NCBI RefSeq assembly: GCF_010672455.1
Contig: NZ_JAAHGO010000024.1
Location: forward strand, 1-64,000
Direction of reading: 5' to 3'
Length of the DNA: 64,000 nucleotides
Source: Okeania sp. SIO2C9
GTDB taxonomy: Bacteria; Cyanobacteriota; Cyanobacteriia; Cyanobacteriales; Microcoleaceae
In this document: one piece after another, positions 27,742 to 36,293 of the stretch
How positions within the stretch are numbered: position 1 is the stretch's first letter
Layout: every line of letters starts with the position of its first letter
Notes under the pieces: generated by a model
What the model was told of the DNA's origin: nothing
Database searches by the model: none
Seen by the model: the letters and a program-made list of their open reading frames with translations, nothing else
Made by a program: the position numbers and the translations under genes

Positions 27742-28275
27742 TGTACTACCCCGACTATATTTTTTTATATATTCCTATTATATCATATCACCTTCAAACT
27801 ATCATAATCCGGGAATTAAGATAGGCACATTAACTGAAAAAGTATACACCATACTTAACCAGATAAATTCACAAAAAACAATTTTCGACGAGGCATAAAA
27901 TAACATTAATGCCACTAACTTAAGAAGATAAAATAAGGCAGAAAGGTTAATAAAGACAGATAACGTAAATAATCCGAAAAATAGTTACCGAAAAAGTTCG
28001 AGAGCTGGAAAGCCCGGTCACTTCAGTCCAGGTATGAAAAGCGATACGGCGGTTGCCTCCTGGGGAGGAGCTACGCTATCAACCGCCAGTAAACATATTC
28101 TATGAGTATAGCAGTACCTTCTTTAGCGCTTGACAATAAAATTGCTGATAGTTCTGGAAATGTGGTTGAATCTCCAAGATACTATCGAAAAGCATCAAAA
28201 AGATTAAACCGATTAAATAGGAGAAAGTCTAGGAAATACCGGAATCCAGGTAAAGGAAAAAAGGGAGCCAAAATG

Positions 28276-28492
28276 TTCAACAATGAATAATGAATAATGA
28301 ATAATGAATAATGAATAATTACCTCTCTATGAATTGAAATTGAAGAGGATTGACAAATTCATGAAAATTTTTCTTCACAGGAGTCGATTGGATATGGCGC
28401 AGGTTTCCTCGGCATCCCATCCTAACGGACTGCTCCGCAAACGACCGCTTATTATCCCCTGAAAAGGGGAGGCGCATACCCACAATTTTTCG
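28276..28492 (-). mobile_element. Family P element, copy 4, inside tnpB
   Basis: 217 bp from TTCAACAATGAATAATG to CACAATTTTTCG. Removing it joins AAAATG directly to GTAAAGGTTCCC, restoring the TnpB frame region. It contains an approximately 80-bp cassette (GTCGATTGGATATGGCGCAG ... AAACGACCGC) absent from copy 5. Confidence 0.85.
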
Positions 28493-28691
28493 GTAAAGGT
28501 TCCCAAACAACGACAGTCAAATAATTATCACAAAGCTAGAGTTAGATATGCACGAAAACATTTAAAAGTAAGTAGGCAGCGTGAAGAGTTTGTCAAGAGA
28601 GTGGCCAACTGCGTCATCCAGTCTAATGATTTGGTCGCCTATGTAGACACGGAGTGGCGTGCCGAAGGCAGATTTGAATGTAAAAGGCATG

Positions 28692-28822
28692 TTCAATAAT
28701 GAATAATGAATAATGAATAATGAATAATTACCTCTCCATGAATTGAAGAGGATTGACAAATTCATGAAAATTTTTTTTTATTATCCCCTATCCAAGGGGA
28801 GGCGCATACCCACAATTTTTCG
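28692..28822 (-). mobile_element. Family P element, copy 5, inside tnpB
   Basis: 131 bp from TTCAATAATGAATAATG to CACAATTTTTCG. Removing it joins GGCATG to GTAAAAAATCAG, i.e. TnpB residues GM-VKNQ. On the minus strand the element begins right after TTAC. Confidence 0.85.
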
Positions 28823-29232
28823 GTAAAAAATCAGAATTTAGCGAAGTCGATAAATGATGCAGGATGGTTAACATTTAGAAGATGGTTAGAACGTTTTGGT
28901 AGAAAGTATGGAAAAGCAACTGTAGCGGTTCCGCCACATAATACTAGCCAAAATTGTTCTAGTTGCGGTCAGACAGTCAAGAAGTCTCTATCTTCTACAA
29001 ACCCACATTTGTGATCATTGTGGGTTTGTAGAAGATAGAGACATAAATGCAGCATTGAACATTCTGCAAAAAGGACTTTCTACGGTGGGGCACACCGAAA
29101 GTAACGTTTGGGGAGACACACCCTCTAGTTGTGTAGGAGAAATCCTGCATAATTATGGTGAGTCATTGTTCGCGCAGCGTTGCGCCAGCAAACCAAGAAT
29201 CCTCGTCGCCTTAGCGCGGGGAGTGTCAATAC

Positions 29233-29631
29233 CTACTCTCCTTCTACCATTTCACGATACTCCTCAGCAGAGTAAATATCATCTCCTTCTAATTCATCAG
29301 GGTCTTTAACACGCACCTTCAGAAGCCAACCCTCTATGTATGGGTCCTCTTCTGATAAACGTTCTGGACTTTCTAATATTTCCTCATTACGCTCTACAAC
29401 TGTACCAGTAATAGGAGCTTTCAGGTCTTCAACTGCCTTCACAGACTCAATACTGCCACAGGAGCCTTCTTTTTCTATTTGGTCTCCCTCCTCTGGAAGT
29501 TCCAGAAATACAATATCTCCCAACTGCTCAATAGCAAAGGAACTAATACCAATAGTGGCAATTTCGCCATCCATTCTTACATACTCGTGGGTTTCAAGAT
29601 ACTTGAGGTCATCTGGAAATTCTAATTGCAT
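29233..29631 (-). CDS. gcvH: Glycine cleavage system H protein
   Basis: The 132-residue lipoyl carrier shuttles the aminomethyl intermediate between P, T and L proteins. Lipoylation site lysine is K65 in [12 protein letters not shown]. The conserved start [20 protein letters not shown] and the [14 protein letters not shown] strand are present and length is normal. It is read in the same direction as gcvP but 3.9 kb upstream; the intervening tnpB relic ends a few bases from its stop codon. The start ATG 29631 lies shortly after TGCGAGGAATATAA, where GAGG may serve as ribosome binding site. Confidence 0.95.
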   Translation of the reverse strand: MQLEFPDDLKYLETHEYVRMDGEIATIGISSFAIEQLGDIVFLELPEEGDQIEKEGSCGSIESVKAVEDLKAPITGTVVERNEEILESPERLSEEDPYIEGWLLKVRVKDPDELEGDDIYSAEEYREMVEGE

Positions 29632-29737
29632 TTATATTCCTCGCAATAGTACAAATAATGCTAGCCAGCTCAACACTAGACCTGCGTTACAAATTATTCC
29701 GTATAGAATAATATAGGTAAATATCCAGTTCTTTCTT

Positions 29738-30562
29738 ATGGATAAGAAAAATATTATAGGACTACTTATAGGGAAATTTTCTGTTCTTAGGCTAATCAGA
29801 TCTACCCTAATTATCTATGTCCTTGTAGGTTTCTGGGCTTTCTTTTTCTCAGATCGGCTGATTTTTTTACCTCGTCTATCTAGCTATCAAGAAAACCAGG
29901 AATTTGTCAAGCTTCAGTCTAGCGATACAGTCCAAATTACAGGTGTTTATTTAGCATTACCCAAAGCAAAGTATACAATTCTCTACAGTCATGGTAATGC
30001 TGAAGACCTAGGGGAAATTTTACCCAGGTTGCGAGATTTGCGAGATATTGGGTTTAATATATTTTCCTATGATTATCAGGGTTATGGAACAAGTCAAGGA
30101 TCTCCTTCAGTTAAAAATGCCTACCAAGATATTAATGCAGCTTATGAATATTTGACCCAGCAGTTGGGCATACCTGCAAACCAAATTATTGTTTATGGAC
30201 GTTCAGTTGGTGGGGGGCCTTCAGTAGATTTGGCATCCCGGCAGTCTGTGGCTGGTTTAGTAGTTGAAAGTTCATTTACAACTGCGTTTCGGGTGGTGAC
30301 CCGCATCCCTATTTATCCCTTTGACAAGTTTCGCAGTATTGATAAGATAAAAAATGTTAACTGCCCAGTTTTGGTAATCCACGGAAATTCTGACCGAGTG
30401 ATTCCTTTTTCCCAGGGGAAACAACTTTTTAACACAGCTAATGAGCCTAAGCTTTCCTTTTGGGTCGATGGTGCTGGTCATATTGATTTATTAGAAGTTG
30501 CGGGCGAAAAGTATGAAAAAGTGATGATTGAGTTTGCTAATTTGGTGCAACAAAATCAATAG
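29738..30562 (+). CDS. Membrane-anchored alpha/beta hydrolase (ABHD13/BEM46-like)
   Basis: The 274-residue protein has an N-terminal membrane helix (about 20-40), then an alpha/beta hydrolase core. The oxyanion region is LYSHGNAEDLG, the nucleophile elbow is GRSVGGG (Ser about 156), the acid is Asp in HGNSDRVIP, and the His is in DGAGHIDLL. All three catalytic residues are present. The family includes serine hydrolases of unknown or lipid-related substrate. Standalone plus-strand gene divergent from gcvH, with about 105 bp between starts. Confidence 0.85.
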   Translation: MDKKNIIGLLIGKFSVLRLIRSTLIIYVLVGFWAFFFSDRLIFLPRLSSYQENQEFVKLQSSDTVQITGVYLALPKAKYTILYSHGNAEDLGEILPRLRDLRDIGFNIFSYDYQGYGTSQGSPSVKNAYQDINAAYEYLTQQLGIPANQIIVYGRSVGGGPSVDLASRQSVAGLVVESSFTTAFRVVTRIPIYPFDKFRSIDKIKNVNCPVLVIHGNSDRVIPFSQGKQLFNTANEPKLSFWVDGAGHIDLLEVAGEKYEKVMIEFANLVQQNQ

Positions 30563-31077
30563 TAGCAATTAAGTTTGACTCAAGAATAATTTTAAGTTTC
30601 TTGATACTTATATGATGTCCAATTAAATACTTATAAATAGGGTCTGCGTATGGAAAGTCTTTTTGCTCTTTGTAGGAGACAGGAGGAACGGGGAATGTAG
30701 AGGAGCTAGGAGCAAGAATTGTCTCTCAATTTTTCTGCCATAATCATCCCAAAATACCAGCATGCATGAGCTTTTTCCACCAAAAAGTTGGTACTTTTTT
30801 CAACTCTAAAACGCTAAAACCTGTATCTGTAAATACTTTTAGAATTAATCAGCAAGCCCTAAATAACAATCGAGGAGTCAGGAGTCAGGAGGGAAGAATC
30901 AGGAAGAAGAGCAGAAAGTTTTTCATCACGCTATTAAACGGAAATAATATTACCTAAAACCTGATAGATCCAATCATCTATAAACTGTGAGTTAATATTT
31001 ATGATCAAGCTGAAGCTTAACTTTTATTCCCTATTGGCTAAAACCTATAAATTTGTATTTCATCCAGTTTATAACTG
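30563..31077. other. Intergenic, no gene recognised
   Basis: AT-rich spacer with GGAGTCAGGAGTCAGGAGG tract (about 30873-30892) and a CAACTCTAAAACGCTAAAACC motif. Short open frames show no protein-like pattern or ribosome binding site. Confidence 0.5.
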
Positions 31078-31887
31078 CTATACATACTTCTTTTTTTCCC
31101 TTGCTAATTGTACTTTTGCATTTTGCCACATTTGTTCAAACTCCGCCAAAGTATACTCAGAAAGAGGACGGTTGCACATTTTTTCTACTAAAGCAAACCG
31201 TTTCAAAAATCGATGATTAGTTCCTTGTAAAGCTTGTTCTGGATTTAAATCATACCACCTTGCCAATTGCACTAAAACAAATAAAATATCTCCCATTTCT
31301 GCTTGTTGATGTTCCTTATCTTCAGATTTTAAAGCTTCTTCAAACTCTCCAACTTCTTCGTTAAATTTTTCCCAAACTCCTTCAATATTTTCCCATTCAA
31401 AACCAAGAGCAGCAGCTTTTTTAGAAATTTTCATTGCTGCCATAAGTGGAGGTAACTGTCGAGCGTATCGACTGAGTTTTGTACTAAATAAATCATTAGT
31501 TTCTCCTTTTTCTGCTGCTTTGATTTGTTCCCAATTTTGCTTAACTTCTTCTGTACTATTTACTTTCACATCTCCAAATACATGAGGATGTCTTCTAATC
31601 ATTTTTTTATTAATATTTTTAGCGACTTCAGCTAAAGTAAAATCATTTGCTTCACTAGCTATTTGTGCTTGCAAAACCACCTGTAATAATAAATCTCCTA
31701 ATTCATCAACTACTGCTTCTTTATCTCCGCTTTTTATGGCATCAACTGCTTCATAAGCTTCTTCAATAATGTAAGGAGTTAAAGTTTCTGAAGTTTGAGC
31801 TAAATCCCAGGGACATCCCCCATCTGGAGAACGTAATTTTGCTACTATTTCTATTAGTTCTTGTAACGCAGTCAATGTTGAATCCAT
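31078..31887 (-). CDS. mazG: Nucleoside triphosphate pyrophosphohydrolase
   Basis: The 269-residue all-alpha NTP pyrophosphohydrolase has two MazG repeats. The first begins LRSPDGGCPWDLAQTSETLT with the acidic helix EEAYEAVDAI...EELGDLLLQ-like segment (VDELGDLLLQVVLQAQIA). The second is around EVGEFEEALKSEDKEHQQAE with MGDILFVLVQLARWY. It hydrolyses NTPs to NMP and pyrophosphate (house-cleaning). Length fits E. coli-type MazG (about 263). Start ATG 31887. No relA or toxin neighbour. Confidence 0.95.
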   Translation of the reverse strand: MDSTLTALQELIEIVAKLRSPDGGCPWDLAQTSETLTPYIIEEAYEAVDAIKSGDKEAVVDELGDLLLQVVLQAQIASEANDFTLAEVAKNINKKMIRRHPHVFGDVKVNSTEEVKQNWEQIKAAEKGETNDLFSTKLSRYARQLPPLMAAMKISKKAAALGFEWENIEGVWEKFNEEVGEFEEALKSEDKEHQQAEMGDILFVLVQLARWYDLNPEQALQGTNHRFLKRFALVEKMCNRPLSEYTLAEFEQMWQNAKVQLAREKKKYV

Positions 31888-31938
31888 ATTAGATCACAAA
31901 ATAGTTTAATTTTAATATGAAATAAGTAAAATCCTTAC

Positions 31939-32081
31939 CGAATAATTAATAATTAATAATTAATTATTAATTATTAAATAATTCGCGCTTTGAAGCCTCC
32001 CCTTTCAAAGGGAAAATAAAGAAATAATATTTCCTTACATTCAATTCCGTAACGGTTTTAACCAGAGGTAATTATACCAAT
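31939..32081 (+). mobile_element. TTAC-targeted palindromic element (family P), copy 6
   Basis: TTAC (31935-31938) is followed by CGAATAATTAATAATTAATA, a CCTCCCCTTTCAAAGGGAAA hairpin, and the tail ATTCCGTAACGGTTTTAACC AGAGGTAATTA. It abuts a family T element at 32082. Confidence 0.65.
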
Positions 32082-32326
32082 TCCCATGCATTATTGCTAT
32101 ACTTGGACAAGACTTAAGTTCTTAACTAATTAGCACAAGTAAAATCACTTTTTTACTAATTTCACCTAAGTTCATGTTAATTATTCTTGTGTTTGCTTCT
32201 CCCTGTACGGACGCCCTTATGCAACGTCCCTACCCACTCCCCCACTTCCCCTCCTGGGAGGGGGAGGGGCGAGGGGTGGGTCTGCTGATCAACAAAATGT
32301 AGAAAAGTTTTTGAGAAATGGTATTA
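32082..32326 (+). mobile_element. Family T element, copy 2
   Basis: It starts TTATACCAATTCCCATGCAT, ends GAGAAATGGTATTA, and is homologous in inverted orientation to 17961-18186. The central palindrome is degenerate here (GTACGGACGCCCTTATGCAA). Confidence 0.75.
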
Positions 32327-32408
32327 TCCATTAATGAATAATGTTTACCCTATCGTCTATAAAGCAGACTTCCAAACTCATTACTAGAATATTTTTGTCC
32401 TACAGTAA

Positions 32409-32615
32409 TTTTGCTGTTATTTAAGTTTAAGGAAAAAAACAGTATTTATAGCTAATTTAAGAGGATTTGATCTAGGAGCCATCTTTGATGATTATATAAA
32501 AAATATTCTGGAAAAAGGCAGCGTGGATAAAGATGTTAAAACTGTTTATCTAGAACGTTTAGGATTTATGACAACTCTTACGGGTGAGTACTTGTATTTC
32601 TATTTAAGTAAGTAG
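32409..32615 (+). pseudogene. Coding relic of unknown family
   Basis: The frame reads KKTVFIANLRGFDLGAIFDD, then YIKNILEKGSVDKDVKTVYL, ERLGFMTTLTGEYLYFYLSK and TAG. It has protein-like amphipathic composition but no start codon; an in-frame stop lies just before it. Possibly the remnant of a gene replaced upstream of the histidine kinase. The remaining stretch 32616-33033 is AT-rich with no gene seen. Confidence 0.35.
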
Positions 32616-33033
32616 GTAAGCTTAGTTAATCCATATATCCTAACTATTAGTTATAGATAAAAATATTGAGTACTTTGCTCAATTTACTTACTTAAATTCT
32701 ATAAGAATAATTACTGATTTACAGTCATAAATTTATCATAGTATCCAACTATATAGATTATTATCTATCAAGTAGTGTGCAATGAAATAATTAAACCTTT
32801 TTTTATTTGTGACCAAGATATAGGCCACATAATCTATACATATTATATAAAACAAACAAATATATTAAGAAATAAAATTAAGCAATTTTTATCAGCTCTG
32901 ATGATCTTCTGAGGATTGTGCTAGAAAAGTTAAAGATAGCCATGATAATATATTCCAGATGTGCAAGCAAACTATCAGGAATATTTTGATAAATCGTATC
33001 TATTGATACAAAAATACTAGGAATTCCCTTAAT

Positions 33034-34368
33034 ATGTTTGCTTTGTATGAGTCATATTCAGATTCATTTATTGTGCCTAATTTAGAGGTTAAAAGTCAAT
33101 TTCTATCTTTAGAGTCAACTATACAGGAACTACCTCTGCAAGACTTTCAAATTGCATCTAGCTACCTTGGGAAAGATATTGCACCTGTGTTTGAATCCAA
33201 CCCTTTGCTGCCTGGCGTGATTTTGAGAGATCGGCAAGATAAATTAGTTGGTATGATTTCTCGAAGATTATTTTTTGAAAAAATGGGAAGTCGCTATGGT
33301 ATAGAGATGTTTTACAAGCGGCCTATAGAAGCTTTATATCGTGTCTCCAAAACAGATATATCTATTCTTCCTGGTAATACGTTGATAGTAGAAGCAGCAC
33401 AAAAATCTTTGCAGAGACGGCCTGAGTTATTATATGACCCAATTGTTGTAGAAATAGAAGCTAATGTTTATAGACTTTTGGATGTGCATCAGTTATTAGT
33501 CGCTCAGTCAAATATTCATGAACTTACGAATCATCTACTACAAAAACAAACTCAGGCAAAAGCTATTCAAACGGAGAAAATGGCAAGTTTGGGAAGAATG
33601 GTTGCCGGGGTAGCCCATGAAATTAGAAATCCTGTTAACTGTATTTGGAATAATTTGATATTTCTAACTTCTTATTTAGAAGAAATTACTAAGCTTTTAT
33701 CTGCTTATGATGAAATATCAGAGCCATCTCCAATTATCAATCGAATTAAAGAACAAATAGATTATGATTCTTTACAAGAAGAATTAGCTGAGACGACTCA
33801 AGGTATTAAACTTGGCTCAGAACAACTGCTGAAAATTGTGAATAGTCTTCGCAATTTTTCTCACATGGATGAGTCTCAAAAGAAACAAGCATATATCCAT
33901 GAATGTATAGATAGTAGCTTACTTATTTTAAATAATCGTCTTAAAAATGGTATCAAAATTCTTAAGAATTATTGTACAAATTTACCAATGATTAGTTGCT
34001 ATTCTGGTCAACTTAGCCAAGTATTTATGAATCTAATTAGTAATAGTATTGATGCACTTAATGAAAAATTAGCTGAATTGGACTTGTGTGATTGGCAACC
34101 TCAAATTGAAATAAGTACAGAAGTCATAGTTAGGAAAGAGTCTGATTTGCTGACTATTAGAATAGCTGATAATGGGCAAGGTATTCCTCTAGAAATACAA
34201 GATCGAATCTTTGAAAACTTTTTTACCACTAAACCTGTAGGTAAAGGAACAGGTATGGGTCTAGCTATTTGTTACCAAATTATTACTGAAAAACATGGTG
34301 GAAAGCTTAAACTAAATTCCTTACCAGGCAAGGGTACTGAATTTGAAATTATTATACCAATAGTTTAA
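33034..34368 (+). CDS. Sensor histidine kinase
   Basis: The 444-residue soluble kinase has an N-terminal CBS-like or ligand domain (about 20-165; [20 protein letters not shown]). A dimerisation/phosphoacceptor helix carries the H box [13 protein letters not shown] (phosphorylated His about 196). The HATPase domain has an N box ([14 protein letters not shown]), G1 (IADNGQGIP) and G2 ([14 protein letters not shown]). All catalytic elements look intact. No transmembrane helix, so it is a cytoplasmic sensor; signal and partner regulator are unknown, with no response regulator adjacent. ATG 33034 lacks a strong ribosome binding site. Confidence 0.92.
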   Translation: MFALYESYSDSFIVPNLEVKSQFLSLESTIQELPLQDFQIASSYLGKDIAPVFESNPLLPGVILRDRQDKLVGMISRRLFFEKMGSRYGIEMFYKRPIEALYRVSKTDISILPGNTLIVEAAQKSLQRRPELLYDPIVVEIEANVYRLLDVHQLLVAQSNIHELTNHLLQKQTQAKAIQTEKMASLGRMVAGVAHEIRNPVNCIWNNLIFLTSYLEEITKLLSAYDEISEPSPIINRIKEQIDYDSLQEELAETTQGIKLGSEQLLKIVNSLRNFSHMDESQKKQAYIHECIDSSLLILNNRLKNGIKILKNYCTNLPMISCYSGQLSQVFMNLISNSIDALNEKLAELDLCDWQPQIEISTEVIVRKESDLLTIRIADNGQGIPLEIQDRIFENFFTTKPVGKGTGMGLAICYQIITEKHGGKLKLNSLPGKGTEFEIIIPIV

Positions 34369-34955
34369 TTGAATACTGTTCACGCTCTAGAAAAGAAAAA
34401 ATATAAATCAGACAGTCCTTACTGAAAAAAAAAGATCAGAGGATCTTTACCAAGAGAATTTATTAAAAGTCTGAAGCGGAAATTATAGACGTATTATTTA
34501 TAGATATATTATTTCCAATAGATATCTCCATAAATTAGATTTTTACCTATACAACAGGATAAGGGTTTCAGATTCTTTTTCACATATATGTAATAGTAGT
34601 ATACTGCAAATTATAAAATTTTTAGGGTAAAAACAGAAGCTCAAATCCTACCTAAATATACTCTTTCCCTACTTTTTTTCAAATTTTTTAGTGGTAAATG
34701 GCAAAACTTCTGTTATACTTGAATTACTAGGTGGAGTTCTCACCAATTTTAAACCTGTGGACGAAGATAAGTTACAGACTGGGGTCAGTGGTCTTCAGTG
34801 TTTGCGCAGCATTGCGTCAGCACGCGCAGGAAGCTAGCTCCAAAGCTCAAAATACCGTTTTGGGTAAGTTTGGGTAAGTTTAGTCGAATTTTATCCTATC
34901 ATATTATATACTTTATACTTTCAACTAAACTTCTTAACCATAAATACTCTTTACC
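34369..34955. other. Intergenic, no gene recognised
   Basis: AT-rich spacer with a GTTTGCGCAGCATTGCG small dispersed repeat near 34799 and a direct repeat TTTGGGTAAGTTTGGGTAAG at 34859. No protein-coding pattern seen. Confidence 0.5.
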
Positions 34956-35846
34956 GTGCCAAATCGAAATTTCTTAGTTTCTTTATTCATTACCCTTGGC
35001 CTATGGGGCACTACAGTGAAACCGATGCTGGGACAAGCATTAGTTCCTCACATACTACAGCTAAACTCAGCTCAATTGGAACAAACGGGTTTAAGTTTAG
35101 CTGAGGAAGCTGTACAGTTAGCAAGATTTCAACAATTTGAGTTAGCTTTATCAAGAGCTGAATTGGCCACTGAGTTAGCCCCAAATAGTCAACAGACCTG
35201 GGCACTATTAGGCAGTCTTTACATTCAAGCTGAAGAGTTAGAAGAAGGTATTATAGCTCTAGAACAAGCTCAAGAAATTGATCCAAGTAATGCTGATATT
35301 CGATTTGTTCTTGGTAGAGCTTACTTTCAAAAAGCTGAGTATGGAGAAGCTATCAAGCAGTTAAGAGCAGGTTTGAAGTTCAAACCAGATAGTCCTGGTG
35401 CTTTATTCGATCTAGGTAATGCTTATTACAAACGTGGTAAGTTTAAAAGAGCGATCGATCAATATGAAGAAGCTTATGAGTTAGAAAAAAATCTATGGCC
35501 TGCAATTAACAATATTGGCTTAGTTAGATACGAGATGGGAGATGTGGATGATGCGATCGGAAAATGGCGTGAAGCTGTTTCTTTAGATAGTAAAGCAGCA
35601 GAACCACTTCTAGCGCTATCAGTAGCTCTCTACACTAAAGGTGATAAACAACAAGGTTTTGCTATGGGAGAAGAAGCTCTACGACTAGATAGCAGATATG
35701 CAGATATTGATTATCTTGACCAAAACTTGTGGGGAAAACGCTTGCTGGAGGATGCAAAAAGGTTTTTCGCAACTCCGCGTATTCAGGAAACCTTAGCTCA
35801 AATAGAAGACTTACCTCCCTCGTCTCCATCTCAGGTATCTCCATGA
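34956..35846 (+). CDS. Exported TPR-repeat protein
   Basis: 296 residues from a GTG start at 34956. It has an N-terminal signal peptide or anchor (FLVSLFITLGLWGTTVKPML, cleavage near GQA), then about five TPRs (e.g. AWALLGSLYIQAEELEEGII-type helices, DIRFVLGRAYFQKAEYGEAI, ALFDLGNAYYKRGKFKRAID, AINNIGLVRYEMGDVDDAIG). It is a periplasmic or membrane-attached protein-interaction scaffold, as is common in cyanobacteria; no specific partner can be named. A Pro/Ser tail (PPSSPSQVSP) ends the protein. Confidence 0.85.
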   Translation: MPNRNFLVSLFITLGLWGTTVKPMLGQALVPHILQLNSAQLEQTGLSLAEEAVQLARFQQFELALSRAELATELAPNSQQTWALLGSLYIQAEELEEGIIALEQAQEIDPSNADIRFVLGRAYFQKAEYGEAIKQLRAGLKFKPDSPGALFDLGNAYYKRGKFKRAIDQYEEAYELEKNLWPAINNIGLVRYEMGDVDDAIGKWREAVSLDSKAAEPLLALSVALYTKGDKQQGFAMGEEALRLDSRYADIDYLDQNLWGKRLLEDAKRFFATPRIQETLAQIEDLPPSSPSQVSP

Positions 35847-35924
35847 TATAGAGTCATCTTCAATATTTAACTGTTGCAGAAACCTCACGCCATTATCAAG
35901 TAGCTAATCGTAAAATAGCTAGAT

Positions 35925-36055
35925 TTCGAGAGTATTTTTTGCACAAGCTGTCCTGCGTGGCAGTCGCTACAATGCCATCCCATCCTAGGTCATGCTGCGC
36001 AAACGACCGCTTATTATCCCCTATCCAAGGGGAGGCGCATACCCACAATTTTTCG
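35925..36055 (-). mobile_element. TTAC-targeted palindromic element (family P), copy 7
   Basis: On the minus strand TTAC (36056-36059) is followed by CGAAAAATTGTGGGTATGCG, then the CCTCCCCTTGGATAGGGGAT hairpin and a GCGGTCGTTTGCGCAGCATG cassette. The left boundary is uncertain. Confidence 0.6.
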
Positions 36056-36293
36056 GTAAAAGTATGAAAAGTTAGTTTCAATCATACTATCCGGCGATCG
36101 CTAACTCGATCTATAAAAAAATATTTTCACCTCTTTCAAGCTCTCGATAATTTGTGACAAATTGGAAAAATGTAGGTCGCTCAAACCACTTTAGTGATAA
36201 ATAATATTTTTTCAGAGCAATTAAAGTTGCTATAATTGCTAAAACCTCGAAAATATAAAAATTTTATTTTTTTTCCTTCTGTCAAAATAAGCT

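Larger units (their letters stand above)
28102..29228 (+). pseudogene. tnpB: tnpB (IS200/IS605 OrfB) relic split by two inserted elements
   Basis: Three coding blocks in order match TnpB: VVESPRYYRKASKRLNRLNR (28160-28275); NNYHKARVRYARKHLKVSRQ through VANCVIQSNDLVAY (about 28520-28640), then after a 25-bp insertion DLNVKGM; and KNQNLAKSINDAGWLTFRRW, VPPHNTSQNCSSCGQ, and DRDINAALNIL (28823-29070). The last block contains the RuvC/zinc-finger region, but the second CxxC is broken by TGA. Two palindromic elements (28276-28492, 28692-28822) interrupt it. The N-terminal part is missing. The 3' end GCGGGGAGTGTCAA at about 29228 looks like the element's right end. Non-functional as protein. Confidence 0.9.
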
